From Populus alba (lineage: Eukaryota > Streptophyta > Magnoliopsida > Malpighiales > Salicaceae): a stretch of DNA of 64,000 nucleotides. Every line of letters starts with the position of its first letter. Positions within the stretch are counted from its first letter, which is position 1. This document shows, one piece after another, positions 12,376 through 28,118 of this stretch. A model generated the notes under the pieces. That model did not search any database, was not told the origin of the DNA, and saw only the letters and a program-made list of their open reading frames with translations. Location of the stretch: the NCBI RefSeq assembly GCF_005239225.2, contig NC_133293.1, positions 14,414,333-14,478,332 on the forward strand. Direction: 5' to 3'. The position numbers were made by a program, and so were the translations under genes.

Positions 12376-13390
12376 GCTGAGTGAACAACCTCCTTTGCGT
12401 ATTTCTGTAGATAAATTGCCTTGTTTGGGCTGAAACGGTGGCCTCAGTTAGGTATACCATGTAAGGTAATGCTAATTTTCCCGTTTCTGGACTAGCAGAT
12501 AGGGACCTTCCAATTCAAAAAAAAAAAAAAAAAACCTTCCTTCTGTGCGCTGCTGGATGAGATATTAAATCTATAAATGGATTGTTGGATATTCATGTAA
12601 ATTTAGGATTTCATCAGATTTGTTGCCTTGGCTGTGAAATCACATTGATATTCGTAGGACCTGCCTAATTAAGGTTTAGCTTTGTTAGATAATACACACA
12701 CACTCTCTAAACTTGTATGTTTAGATTGATTGATTCTTTGATAAATTCTTTGGATGATTCCCACATAAAAAAGATGAATATTACAATCCTCGTTTTTTTT
12801 TTTTTTTGACATTCCAGTTGTTGGGATATATATAGTTACATAAATCTGATTTTAAAAGGGTATAGAAAAAAAAAACTTTTCGTTATAATCTACTCAATAA
12901 ATCTCATTAAAATAACTCTTATAAATCTTAATAAAACACCAAACCGGTCACCTTCATACCCCAGCGGCGTAAAGTGGGTGGTGGTTCACCTTCACAACGG
13001 CTGAAAGGGTATCAAAATTGATAGTGAAAAGATCCCATTCTTTGAGGGTGATTCGATTTGGTGGTGGTGGAAATGGCTTAGATGGAGCTTGATGAAATTG
13101 TTCGTTTTTTTCCAGTTGCTTCTTGACCTTATTAATATTCTTTAAGCGAGCGTACTCATTTGTCTATCTTCTGTAGATTTATACGTGATACACTTTTCTT
13201 AAAGAGACTGTTTTCTCGATAACAGTATCATCGTTCTCGAGGAATGATCATTGTCTCTTGAAAATACTTATTTCAATTATTAATAAATTGATCAACACAT
13301 TCTAAGCAACCAAGAACCGCGTAAACATCTCCCCAAGGAACAGCTATGGGAACAACTTCACGCAGTCCTTGTCATGTTTACAATCTGAAG
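12376..13390. other. Spacer between the two peptide genes
   Basis: Includes a poly-A run near 12517-12534 and a poly-T run near 12796. No further cysteine-rich exon was found on either strand. Confidence 0.5.
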
Positions 13391-15033
13391 CTAAGATGTC
13401 TGCATTCTTTCCACCTTAGAGTCGCAACGGCAGTTGTTGTTAACACAATGGGCAGTGCCGTCTGCACACTCAATAGCTTTGCAGTCCGAGTCACTTTTAC
13501 ACGGCAAGAATACGGATCCGTCAGCTCTTGATACCGCTGAAAATGACATGACTGCAAATATATGTACTGTTGCATTAGCCGCAATCTTAATATGTAACAA
13601 ACTGTGTATTTGATCTTGACGATGTCTAAAGAATCTCACTTGATGAAGAAAGCCTTCTCCATTTTTTAATTTTTCCCTTGTTGGAAACCAGATGATTACA
13701 AAGACTACCGGGAAAAAATATAGTTTTATGGATAAAGAAATTTGTGGAGCTTATAATAAGCTTTAATACTCGGAATATTTTGGTATATGAGTTGCAAGTC
13801 AAGCAGACAGCAAAAGGAAAAATGGCGAGTTCAAAACCACCAAGGAGCACAGGTACGTACATTTATACAGCATTCAGATTAATCTAATAAAATGTGGCAT
13901 AGGCATCATATGTATTCTTCAAATACCTAGTTTTCACCACCCCAATAATATTACATCCGTCCTGGAGAAATTATATAATTCACCGAACATTCTAACTCGG
14001 AGCTAAGTTCCATCATCCCGAGCAATCTTGAAGTGTCCATGTATATTTTTTTTATTATTATTATAATGAAGATGTTAAAAAACCATCTTAATACAGAGAC
14101 ATAATATAAATTGTTAGGTGAGGCTATAAAAATTATTTGATATATTAACTCACAATTATAAAAATGTAAAATGATATAAGATTGAGAATGATTTGATATT
14201 AGAGAGTTTCTCGAGTAATTACAGAAATATAAAATAATATAAAAGATCGAGAATAGTCAGCAGCTACGAGACTTCAGTTTTTTTAATAGAATTTGAATTC
14301 AATTATCTTATCCGTTGTGGTATTGGAGTCTAAAAAAACCCAAGGACTCAGCAAAGATCTTGAAGTATCCCTTGATCATATCTTATAATTATAAGAAATT
14401 AAGAATATAAAACACTATAAAAGATTAAAGATGCTTCATCTTGTTTTGAAATAAAATTATTCCCTCATTTTTTCCAATGAGTTATTGTCATAAAATGTAC
14501 CTTTTCTGACGAAAAAAAAAATAGTGTTTAAAACAAATACTTGTCAAGACAAGGCATTTTTGTGACAAAGGTTACGTCTTAAAGACATATTATAGCGACG
14601 TGTGGTAGAATGAAGTTTTCATGACAAAAATTCATCGGAAAAGCTTGCGGTGATATTTCGCCGGGAAATATATAAGCGGAGGCTGGCATCGGAGATGGCC
14701 TTGCTGTTTCAAAACAAATTGTTGTATGATAAAGTAGTCATCTTTCCCGACAAGAACTTTAATTTCATCGGGAAACCTTTTATGGCAGCTACCTAGCTAG
14801 ATTAGAAACTTTTCCTGACATGTTTTCATCAGAAAAAGTTCTCTGCGAAAAGCAGTATTTTTCCCGAAGAAAAACCCCATCAACAACCACCGTCAACTGT
14901 AGTTGATAAAGAATCATGCATTTGTAATATGAAAGAAAAGGACTAATCGTTCTCAAGAAATAAAAAAGAAGAAGTTACCAGCTGCGAAAAAGAGCACGAC
15001 TAAGAAGGCCAACTTAATGGAAGACTTGCCCAT
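13391..15033 (-). CDS. Small secreted six-cysteine peptide (defensin/late-nodulin-like), 66 aa, long intron
   Basis: Exon 1 is 14979-15033 (signal peptide MGKSSIKLAFLVVLFFAA) and exon 2 is 13391-13536; joined they give 201 bases with intron phase 1, as in the gene at 12005-12333. The mature peptide begins near AVSRADGS and has six cysteines spaced C-x5-C-x4-C-x6-C-x4-C-x1-C, including the block HCVNNNCRC. The spacing resembles late-nodulin/NCR and related defensin-like peptides; the presence of the family outside legumes makes a general defensin-like label safer. The intron is about 1.44 kb and carries a candidate DNA-transposon remnant (14495-14885). Role unknown; secretion is inferred from the signal peptide. 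Confidence 0.75.
14495..14885. mobile_element. Candidate DNA-transposon remnant with repeated inverted motifs, in an intron
   Basis: Three units of about 30 bases (14615-14643, 14742-14775, 14809-14840) share the pattern TTTTC-x-TGACA or TTTCCCGACA, a short A/T spacer, then TTTCATCGGGAAA or TCATCAGAAAAAG, so each is itself partly palindromic. Further half-units (ctgacgaaaa, tcgccgggaaat, ttcccgaagaaaa) flank them. Clustered, subterminal-style repeats of this kind are typical of CACTA-type plant transposons. No terminal CACTA ends or target duplication were found, so only a remnant is claimed. Confidence 0.4.
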
Positions 15034-15135
15034 ATCTTCTAGTTTGGTTGATTCTTGGAGAGATATATGTGTTTGATATATGAGTGTGTTCACCTTGTTT
15101 AATTTTGATGGGAGTCTGTGAAACCTTTTCAGGCT

Positions 15136-15146
15136 TATTATATAGA
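15136..15146 (-). promoter_or_regulatory. Candidate TATA box of the second cysteine-rich peptide gene
   Basis: CTATATAATAA on the minus strand, about 105 bases before the ATG at 15033. This fits a leader of roughly 75 bases. Confidence 0.45.
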
Positions 15147-17730
15147 TGAACTCGCCCATGGTTGAAGCCTGGTTTTAACGCGAGGTCAACCAAACCCTGC
15201 TCAGTTTATGGAAATATAATCGAAGCGGGTTATCCACTTTGCGTTTCATATTTATTTGAACTTCCAAAAATGGGATTAAAGTAATTCCACCAGAGAGGAT
15301 TAGAATACCAAGAACGTTATACAGCATGCATGTACTGCCCTGATCGTAAATCATTTCATTAAAATATTGGCAAATTAAGAGAGATGGAATTAGAAATAAT
15401 GAATCCAATCTATTTTGATTATTGGTCCAACCCTATGAAATGGATTTGCATTGAAATATCGCCAAATCTATTTTGACAATAACCGGCGAGGGTCGAAATC
15501 AATGATGGGACTTAACTCACAATCAAACTCTATCCTCTCTAGTTTCCTGAAAGGAGATGAAGATAAAGAACCCAAAAGCCAAGATGGATGGGTGAAGAAA
15601 ATGGGGTGAAAAAACAAACAGAAATATGGACAGTAGCTACAGTCTAGACCGCTTCCACTTGGGAACTCAATGAATAATTATTTGTTGGAACCATGAAAAT
15701 ATGAGCAATTAACAAAGAGATTCGAGAGAGAGTTTTGAAAGAGATGATGGGTGACTGAGGGAGGTGGAGATATGCTTGTCTTGGAGGCCTTTATTAAATT
15801 TTTTATTTTTTATTTTTGTAGATCTGATATAAAACAAATTTTATACAAATAAAAAAAAAAATCATTTTATAACAAAAAAAAAAAAAAATAAGCACACGAT
15901 CACGTCTTTTGATTGTCGGATTCAAAATAATTTGCCTCCATGTGGCTTTTATTTAGGCAAAGAACAACCAAAGGTGGGAATAGAAGACACTTTGGCCATC
16001 TAAGACTCGTAAGGCTGTGTCTATAGAGAGCTTGGATGCGTGTCAAAATCACACCTCGCAGATCTTCTATTGGATATTTAGGAATCATAAAATACAAATT
16101 CAGATATTTATCTTATCCATCCAGTGTCAGGATGTGCTTGGAAATTTCGAAGTTCTTGCTGGTGGTCATGGCTCGCAGAAGACAAATTCAGGTAACCCCT
16201 CATGTTGTGTTGAGCTAGACAATTACATCAATCAAGTCGCCACTAAGTTAAGATATTATTATGACAATTAAATTCAAATATTATCAAGTTCCAATAAATA
16301 TTATTACAGCTGCTTCTCAAAATGAATCTTTTAAAATAAAATAAAAAATTAATAACACTCACTTACTCCCTGTACATTCTGATGGTACAATTTTACATCC
16401 AAAACTTGCAGAATATTCGTAAGAACGAGAGATTTTTGCTATGTCAGAATGTGTTGGGGTTGTTCTCAAGACTGTAGCTCCATGAGGAGCCATCTTGGAA
16501 GCCTATTCACAAGCCTGAGTGACAGATGCTATTTTGCTAATTTTCAGCATATACGTATCATGAAGGGAATTCCCAGTTAGAAAAAAATGATTTAAGAATC
16601 TAGATCACGGAACAAATGATATCCAGAGAATGCCTCTTCCCTTAATTTTGGAGTCCTTTTTGTCTGATGGTTGAATAGAAGGTCAATTAAAAGAGTGCAG
16701 CAAAATGCAGGAGATTGATGGTAAACAGCTAGTGGAAAAGCAAAAGGTTTTACTGGTCCCAAATAAAAACACAGAATGATTCTGCAATCTATCAAATTAA
16801 ACATAGTTGCTAGGAAATGCCGAATCCTCAAGTCAGAAAGAAACTGTCGATCGGTTTACCTAGAAGAATAAGGAAATAACTGTGTAGGCATACAGACACC
16901 CACAGAAGAGCAGATCCAATCTCTTCAAATATCAGAACTCCCTATTCTGTTTTTATTACATATCAAAATCAACCATGAACATGTAGCATATTATGTTGTC
17001 CAATTTCGCAAACAAAAAGCCTGGTAAATTATTGGATCTTCAAGTCATGAAGGCAGAATGTATTCTTCTAAGTTCATGCTCAACCGATCATGTGAAAAAG
17101 ACCAGTCAAGATGCAATGAATCACAAAGAAGTTGTTATTGCACCATGCTCGTACAGCCTGAAACATATATGCATCCCAGGCTATGAATTTTGGTGCCTGC
17201 ATTTATTGATATCCTTCATTGGCAAGTATAAAAGATGAGATTGGAAAAACATTCTCAATAGATCTTCCTCCCAAAAGGTACAATTAGAAAAACTGGTTTT
17301 CCATACATTCAAAAAAGACATGATTATGAATACAAAGAACAAAAATAAAACCACATGACAACAAAAGCACATTAAACACCACACAAACAAAGCTAATTAT
17401 AGAAACATACATTGGCAATCCTAGTAACGAAAGTACAACTTGAAGAATTGGATCCTAGACCTAATCACGCAGATGTGGAAAAAACAATCTGGACTCTAGA
17501 GTAGTCATATCCTCATAACACCAATGCATTTCTTTGTGGAGTGGGAGTTATTAAACAGAACGAATTACCATCAAAATAAAATGGAGTTTTTTTAGATAAA
17601 TAAAAATAAAACTCGGCTGCTCAACTGATTGCACACAAAACCTTGCAATTAGGCAAAAAGGAACATTCGAAAGCCTTAAGCAACAAGTTCATTTCACCCA
17701 ACAGTATACACATCACTACAGTGCAGTAAG

Positions 17731-17815
17731 GCGATCAGAGAACTTTGAAGACCAGTGTGGTATAGAATTCCACATCAGATTCAGCCATGTTAATCTCATC
17801 ATTTTGCTTTTGCAC
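17731..17815. repeat. Imperfect direct repeat, copy 1
   Basis: Begins gcgatcagagaactttgaag and ends with a ctcatcattttgctttt segment. The same ends occur in the same order at 18034-18121. Confidence 0.55.
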
Positions 17816-18033
17816 ACCAACCCTTCAAAAATCCAAAAACAAAAACAAAGAAAGATAGAAAAAAGAAGATCCAAAGAACATCTGCTTGGTAAAAACTAGA
17901 TGTACAAAACCCATCTGCTAAATTCTTTAAGACCCAATAAACACAGGCAAAAAAAAAGGGGGGCCAATCCCCCCAAAAAATAAGAGCACAAGAAAAAGAC
18001 AAAACCATCAGCAAAAACGAAGCAGCGAGCAAA

Positions 18034-18121
18034 GCGATCAGAGAACTTCGAAGACCATTAACAAAATGTGATTCCACATAAATAAATTCGGATCAAAAGA
18101 GCTCATCATTTTTGCTTTGCC
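18034..18121. repeat. Imperfect direct repeat, copy 2
   Basis: Begins gcgatcagagaacttcgaag and ends with ctcatcatttttgcttt. The outer parts match copy 1 well and the middle is diverged. The copies are about 300 bases apart. Confidence 0.55.
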
Positions 18122-19149
18122 TGCTAAAAAAATCATATGTTTTTGGACAAAACAGACTCCAGTGCCAGATTTATAAGAGCTCGAATAAATCTGCACAAAG
18201 GGAGAGTTCTATTTTAGCCCAAAGTTTGGATTTTGCACCTCTAATACCCATTTTCCCGTTAATTCCTTGAAAGTCTAAGACTTGAACAAACAAGGGGCTA
18301 TCTGGTGCATCTCTGAACCTGAAAATAGATAAATTAGGCCTCCTTCGGAATAGTTTTCTTTTTTTCCGTTCTTTCTTTTAGGTGGTGGCTGTAAATTGCA
18401 ATGATGGCTTTTGAGAGAGTTTTATAGTGTTGAATTGGGGAAGTAGGGCTTCGGTGGATGGTTAACACTTAACACTACATTCCGTCCCTACACGATTGAC
18501 ATATTTTAAATATGGCCTCTCTAATCTTTTTCTTATTTAAATGGTGCTGCTACTCCATGTTGTGATCTCTCCAACCGATTTCCATCCAATTTCATGCTAG
18601 TTCAGTAGTTCTTAACACATGACCTTGTATGAGCTAAACAAGCATCCATGTTTTTCTTTTACATGTTAAGAATTAATATTAAACTGCATGGAAAGACATT
18701 AAAAATGTTTCTAGAGCTGAAGGATAAAGTAAATAACATAACGAAGGGTTACAATAGGAGAACACCAAGATTTCAGGGACCAAATACATAATTCATACAT
18801 TGTCAAAGGAGGATAAAAACCCAAGCTTAGTCAATCGCACGACGTCGTTTTCCATCTTGGAGGGACTGTGTGACGGTCGTGTTGCCATGTAAATGGATTT
18901 TTCCAATAATTTTTGGCTTTATTTGTTTGTGTTTAATGTCCTTCCAGCTGGTTTCATGACACACGCACAAAGAAGTGTTGGACCAGCGACCGACAAAAAA
19001 CGAGGAAAAACAAATCTAATTTTATGTGCAAAGCATTCAACACAATCAAATCCACTCGGAGAAAAGCCATTCCAATCAATCCTGCTATACAACAACAGCT
19101 TCTTTCACCACGAAAAACAGCAGCCCTCAGATGTAATCAAGTAGGAAAT

Positions 19150-22102
<2,953 letters not shown>

Positions 22103-23520
22103 TCCTACCACTCAATTCCACAACCTGGGAAAGGAAGGAGATAAGCAAGACCTTGTAAGCTTTCCATTGGATCTTTCATGAATTCCCACTAATTACCACA
22201 CAAGTGGGAGAAAGGGAAAGTGAAGTCGAAGAAAGCAACAATTAACAGAGTTATCCTCCAAGTAAATATTGCAGTCAGTATTAGCATAGATAACTTCTTA
22301 TTCCATCCAAATAGTAAGCAATAGACACAATATTTTGACCAACAGAATACAAGCACCACATCACTTACAGTCTGGTATCAATAAAGATCAAAAAGAAATC
22401 TGATCACCTAATATCTGATTTGCCAATGGAAGCATTGCTACCACTTGACCTTGGAGGTTGTTTCCCTCATTACCGAAGAAAATCCAAATCACATCAAAAG
22501 GCAAGCTAGAAGGTTAATTAGTAACATGGTAAGGCTTTCAGGTCTCTACCTAAATCTTCTCAACAAGATCTGAATTCTTCTACAACATTGCCAGGTCACA
22601 TGTTGAACTTCTATCTACAACCACAGATATTTTTTACATAGAAAACACATTTGTTTGTAAATATTCCGCTAGATTTTTTGTTCAATTCAGTGTCTCCAAT
22701 AAGAAAACAAATCTCAACAACGAACCACAAAGCATTCAATATAAATGATAAGTAGCTACTCACAAAACTCAATTATGAAAAAAAACGTTGAAAACATTCT
22801 CAACCCTTTGGAGCACAATGACAAATTCAGATTATGAAAAAAAACGTTGAAAACATTCCCAGCATCACAATTATCGGCAACCCCGCCTCACCCCCCTCGG
22901 ATACAATAATGGAAAACCTGCTAATTTTCAGTTTTACAAGACTCCAACGGACAAGCAGATGTTTTGTTTGTTATTTTCTGTCAACCTTTTAGTTCCCATT
23001 GAAATCTTGATTGTTCTAAATATAGTTTTACCAAGTCAAGCTCTTGCAACATGATATTGATCAGATGAATATGAACTCCAATAATGAACCCCCTTTATTA
23101 CCAGAGCACCAGTAACCAGCTACCATCATTGAGCCATGTCTATCTCTTAAAGACAAAAGACTGATCTCACAATTCTTGTCACCCCAGCAGCTCATAAAAG
23201 CATAAGAATCTAGTGAATCAAACCCCAACAATTAAAAGCGTTGTATTAAAGACTACAACATAGCAGATTCACATTTCATTAACAACCCAATAACCTACAT
23301 ATAAAACTGAGCTAAAAGAACAGAAAAAAATTACCTTTGAGAGAGAAATCTTGATGGAGTTTGAGGAGGATCCAGGCCAAGAACAGAAAGTTTCTTGTGT
23401 CTGTCTGCCTTTACCTCTGCTACCACTACCCTCTCGTTTCCTAAACCGTTGGTATTCCTGGGATCTGTGTGGCTGGTGATTAAGTCTATAATGAACCGTG
23501 ATGAACTGGCTAGTCAACGT
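22103..23520 (-). other. 5' UTR introns and leader exon region of the WIT gene
   Basis: A probable non-coding leader exon lies near 23340-23470, with a splice donor at about 23336 (caaaggtaatttt on the minus strand). The stretch 22130-23330 is then a leader intron. A 28-base near-duplication (attatgaaaaaaaacgttga and flanks) occurs at about 22774 and 22832. No other gene is seen. Confidence 0.45.
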
Positions 23521-24741
23521 CTATATTGATTGTGGACTGGTTTAAGACAGGCTCCCCTTCCGGCGTCCGTTAGATGAAAAGAACAACACAACAATCTAGT
23601 TGAATTATTGTGTTCAGACCACAACAATATTAAAGGGACTTCAGCTCCTGACAAAGCATGTATACACATAAAAAATACGTTCTAGCTGGCCTTATTATTT
23701 GACAGAGGAAAAAGATAAAAGCAGAAATGAAAATTGTGGTAGAGTACTCTGCTCGATGTGAGAGAAGGTATCCTTCCTCTTTTTTATCTTTTTTTTCCCG
23801 TGGGGTGGGGTTGAAAGAGGTAATATGTTTTATGAATTTTGGGTGGTCGTGATTGAATACCATTAATTCCATGATTTCTTCATTATTGTGAAGAACCATT
23901 GCCACTTTCCCTTCATTTTTCTCAATTTGGTTTGTATTTGGATGGAGTGTGTTGCTGAATTAATACATTTTAGGAATCGATCATTACGTTAATTACCTTT
24001 GATGCTCCAAAGACTAAAATGTCTCCACGATCCGAGAGACCATGGATGGAATAGCGTAAAACACTTTAAGCTTTGCTTATTGCATGATTGTTGCATGTTC
24101 ACTAAGTTAAGTACTCTTTAGTTTAAAGTAAAAGTTGTTTTAAAGTGTTTTTTTTATAGAAATATATTAAAAAATATATTTTATTTTATTTTTAAAAAAA
24201 TATTTTTAATATTAACATGTTAAAACAATTTAAAAATATAAAAAAATAATTTAAAGCTAAAAAAAAATAAAAATTATATAAAAAAATACAATTAAACCAT
24301 AATGCCAAATAGAATATTAATGGCTAGCATTTGAGAATCGAGATTACCTAACATCAAATCCTCTTATACATAAGCTGGAAAGATACGAAGGAAGAATAAT
24401 GTTGATCTTGTGCAAGTTTTTTCCTGGATTCATCTTCGGGGAGAATTTCAATCACGGAAAATAATATTTGCATATGTTTATTAAAAAATAAAGAAAGAAA
24501 GAAATTTAAATTGTGGATCCATATAAAATCTTACATTAAAAAAAAATATTCTATAAAATTAATGGATTAACTTCTTTTTATAATTTGAGAGTAAGGAAAT
24601 CATTGATGGATTAAGATTACCTCCATTTTAATGTCTTAGATTTAAAAATTGAGCAAAGCAAAAATTGTGGTGCCTATCATCCCGAACTCTTAAAGTCTAA
24701 ATGGATTTATACTGATTGAAAAATTAACCAAATTTTATTGT
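23521..24741. other. AT-rich spacer
   Basis: Presumed promoter of the WIT gene, then AT-rich DNA. 24120-24310 matches a recurrent AT-rich motif (listed separately). No coding signal. Confidence 0.45.
24120..24310. repeat. AT-rich dispersed repeat, one of several copies
   Basis: The pattern of a poly-T half, a segment like tttttaatattaacatgtta, then an A-rich half ending near aataccaaa is also seen, more or less decayed, at 25560-25740, 27980-28110 and 30510-30620. The near-mirror A/T arrangement suggests a MITE-like family. Ends and target duplications are not visible. Confidence 0.4.
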
Positions 24742-24961
24742 AAGAAACAATGGTTGTACTTGAAGTCTTGGCTCAGCGGTTGAAGGGACTTGTTCCATTT
24801 CTCTGCATCCTGGATTCAAACCTCACCGTGCACGCCTGTCACCCCCGCGGTGCCTTACATGCTCACTGGGCTTGCAGGATATTCAGTGAGCCGTAGGATT
24901 AGTCGTGGTGCGCGCAAGCTGGTCCGGACACCTACATAAATCAAAAAAATAAAAGAAACAA
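24742..24961 (+). mobile_element. tRNA-derived SINE with 9-bp target duplication
   Basis: The element body is about 24751-24952. It shows a tRNA-like internal promoter: A-box-like TGGCTCAGCGG near 24769 and B-box-like GGATTCAAACCTC near 24811, at normal spacing. A GC-richer body follows, then a short A-rich tail. The direct repeat AAGAAACAA flanks it at 24742-24750 and 24953-24961, the mark of a retrotransposed copy. Several SINE families of this type are known in Salicaceae; which one this is was not determined. Confidence 0.8.
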
Positions 24962-26929
24962 CGGGCGACGGTTGATATCTTCAAACAAGTTGCAAATAAC
25001 TCGGTGGAATGGACGTCCTTCCGAACTCGGGACGATAAGATTTTGGTTTATTCGGCGCCTTGAGCTGTGGATTTGGCAATTCGGTCACTGCTGGGCCAAT
25101 GCACTCGTTAGTCGTTACCGAGCATGGGCTTTGTGAGGACTCTCCTCCCTTGTCTGAATCTTCGATACCTTGTATCGTCGAGTATCAACAATCAAACGTA
25201 TCCTGTCATGACGAAGTTTGGTTAAAAAAAAAAAAAGACAGTGAAAAAATGAAAAAGCAATGTGATGGTACAGAGGAGTTGAATTATTGTGAATCTTCAA
25301 GCTCATGGCTAAGCTAGCTGTACTGGATTTGATTGCACGAGTCCTTTATAGATATGAAGATCATAGCTAGGGGTTAAGCTCAAGTTGGGTTGTTGCACCC
25401 AAAAAGAAGCCACAGAGGAGAAAGATTACCAAGCCGGGATTTTTTTCACTCTCAAAGCTGTCGGCTCCGATTCATCCACCTCGATTTAATATATAATTTC
25501 TTGTATTTTACGTAAATTTTTCTTATCAAACAAGTGTTTGGAAGCTGCATGATGGACTGGTTTTTAAATTATTTTTACTTTAAAAAATATTAACATATTA
25601 TTTTTTTTTTATTTTTTAAAATTTATTGTAGATATCAGCATATCAAATCAATACAAATACATTAACAAAATGAATTTAAAACAAAAATAAATTTAATATT
25701 TTAATGAAAATTATATTAAAATTCAATATCAAACACCCCCTAACTCCAAACAAAAATAAAAAAGAATTGAAAGGCATGAGATGAGATGATAGAAAGATGA
25801 AGTTGTGTTTGATAATAACACAATAAAATGTAAAAAAAAAATATTTTATTATAAGTATTGCCATCAAATTTGCAAAAATATTATTTATTCGATAACTTAT
25901 TATCTTATTTTTTTGTTGATACAAGCAAAGAAAAGATTGTGATTTACTTTAGGTGGTTAATTTTCATTTAATGTGACGGTAAAGAAGATCTTATAATACA
26001 GATATGTAAGAAAAGAAGATTAAAAAAAAAACTATATGTAAAAAAAAATGTACTTACTTCAGTGGATTGATATTCGTTTTACCATTTTGCAACATTTGAA
26101 GCCTTGCGTGATGTGGGAATGTTATCTCCGAATGCGCGATGGCAAGTGAATATAAAGGACAGGAGGATTTATTTTTTTTTTTTAATTTCTCATATCTATT
26201 AGTTTACTAAATTCTTACTCTTTATAATGATGATTTATTTTATTCGACAGGCCTCGAACTTGAGAATTTATTTAAAAAAAACAAAACAATTAACTCATCA
26301 CCATTTGAACCAGCTACTGTTAGTAAAGGATAGGAAGATTGTGAAGATAGATGAGATCCTTTGTATTGTATATTATTTTGTTGATTGAGAGTTGAATGTT
26401 GATCATGGCATGTAGAGGCGAATTAAAGTCTCATTTTTCAACGAAATAAAAAATAATAATTGAAGAAAGCAAGGCTAGAACCACCTTCAATTCCATTTAA
26501 AATATTAACTGTTATCCAGACACAGCCCAGAAATAAATAAATAAATAAATATTCCTTCTTGTAAAACCTCACACCATGCAACTTACCCAACTCTGTCCAT
26601 GATGGTGAATTCGTGGAACATCCCAAACCAGGCGAAATAAAAGGTCCAATTTCAATGATGAATACTGCATTTTACAACTACCCTTCTCGCTCTGATCCCC
26701 ACTTCAACTGCTTCTCCTCTTCGTATCAAATCCCAGTCTATCACAGAAAGACGCCGGTCCATGTTTTATACAAAGTGGTGTCGATCGGGTCGGGTCGGGT
26801 CGGAGCGGAGCAGTCCGAATCTGCCATCGTCATCCAGCAATACCTTCTCTCTTCTCTCTTTGGTTGCACAGGAAAAAAAGAAAAATGTGTTATTGGGACT
26901 CCATTGAATTGTTTTTAGCATAGTTTCAA

Positions 26930-27220
26930 GACTCGTTCAGTTCAAGATCTGAATTTTAAATTTTGACCAAATTACTGGTTTTAATCAAGTTATTGAATTG
27001 GTTGGATTAATTTTATTTTTTTTTAAATAAAAACAACTTCATTTTAATAAAAAATAAAAATCAACGGGTTTGTAGGCGAGTCTTGACCGGGTCAACCATA
27101 TCGCCGGGTCACATCGGGTTTTTTCTTTATCTATTTTTTCTTCAACCCGATCTTGTTCCAGCCCCGGGTCGACCCGCCAGGCTGGGTTTCAAAACTAGCT
27201 TGATCGGTCGTGAGATTCTT
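26930..27220. repeat. Diverged dispersed repeat, copy B
   Basis: An AT-rich half is followed by a GC-rich half with repeated gggtc/gaccc words (gaccgggtcaacc, ccgggtcgacccgcc) and the end gggtttcaaaacta. The same order occurs at 6190-6390. Probable non-autonomous repeat, type not determined. Confidence 0.45.
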
Positions 27221-28095
27221 TATATCTAAAAATCTGACAGTCCACGTAATGATGTCGTGGCTACTCTAGGAAATACAGCTTCTAGTAACTCATATGAAAA
27301 ATTAAGTGCGATCTAACAGTAAGATCAAAAGTTATGGCCTTTATAAGTTGTTATTCAGGTCTGGCGCGACCATATCTCCTTTTAAGCCTGAACTTGTCCT
27401 GTTATTCCATAAATAAATATAATAGGTTGTCCGAGTAAATTGTTTGGGAAAAATTCTTATTTAGTTATGGCAAACTCGTATATAATTACTCGTAATTATT
27501 CATTATTGTATGAATAATAATAATTTAAGATTTTAATTGAAATTTATTTTTATATTTACAAGTTGAGCAAAAACAAATTTTACCAGCATAATATATTTCA
27601 AATAAAAATTTCATAGAATTATTGTTTTTGTATAAAACGATTGGATTGGTTAATACAACTTGATCTAATCAAGTGAGACAGAAAATTGAAGTATGATAAT
27701 TAAATTGAGCTATTTCACTAAAAACAAATTTGAAATGATATTATTTTGCCAAATTTTTACATTTACCTTGATAATTTTACAAAAAAAAAATCCGATATAC
27801 TTTCGGTTTCTTTAAAGATCTCAACTTAAGAAAACTCACTAAATTCATCTTGGGCAACATGGCAGAGTTCGATTGAAAGCAAGTAGTCAAGTACATTGTT
27901 GTGGCTGGCACGAGTTTTAAAAACTGGTTGTATAAAGAATCGATATAGTCCACGGTAGTCTTATTACTTACTATAGCAGTTGTTTTTTTAACATGTTTTT
28001 TTTTTGTTTATAAATATATTAAAATAATATTTATTTTAAAAAATTATTTTTGATATCAATATATTAAAAAAATCTATAATTATGTATAAAAAATA

Positions 28096-28118
28096 ATATA
28101 TATATATATATATATATA
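28096..28118. repeat. (TA)n microsatellite
   Basis: TA dinucleotide run. Confidence 0.9.

Larger units (their letters stand above)
15180..19140. other. Gene-poor spacer; possible non-coding transcript region
   Basis: No convincing exon chain on either strand. 15780-15890 has poly-A and poly-T runs. 16380-18350 is less AT-rich than other spacers and looks exon-like in composition, but open frames are short and unrelated. It contains an imperfect 85-base duplication (17731-17815 and 18034-18121). It may be an untranslated or long non-coding transcript; that cannot be decided from sequence alone. Confidence 0.4.

Noticed and set aside
13346..13531. Plus-strand frame over the cysteine-rich exon
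   Set aside because: Antisense shadow of the second peptide gene, which has splice sites, a signal peptide and a cysteine pattern.
18893..19144. Plus-strand open frame of 83 codons
   Set aside because: It lies antisense to the 3' UTR of the WIT gene and has no family resemblance.
26613..26918. Plus-strand frame of 101 codons in the spacer
   Set aside because: Composition changes along it, no known motif, and it includes a gggtc-type low-complexity stretch.
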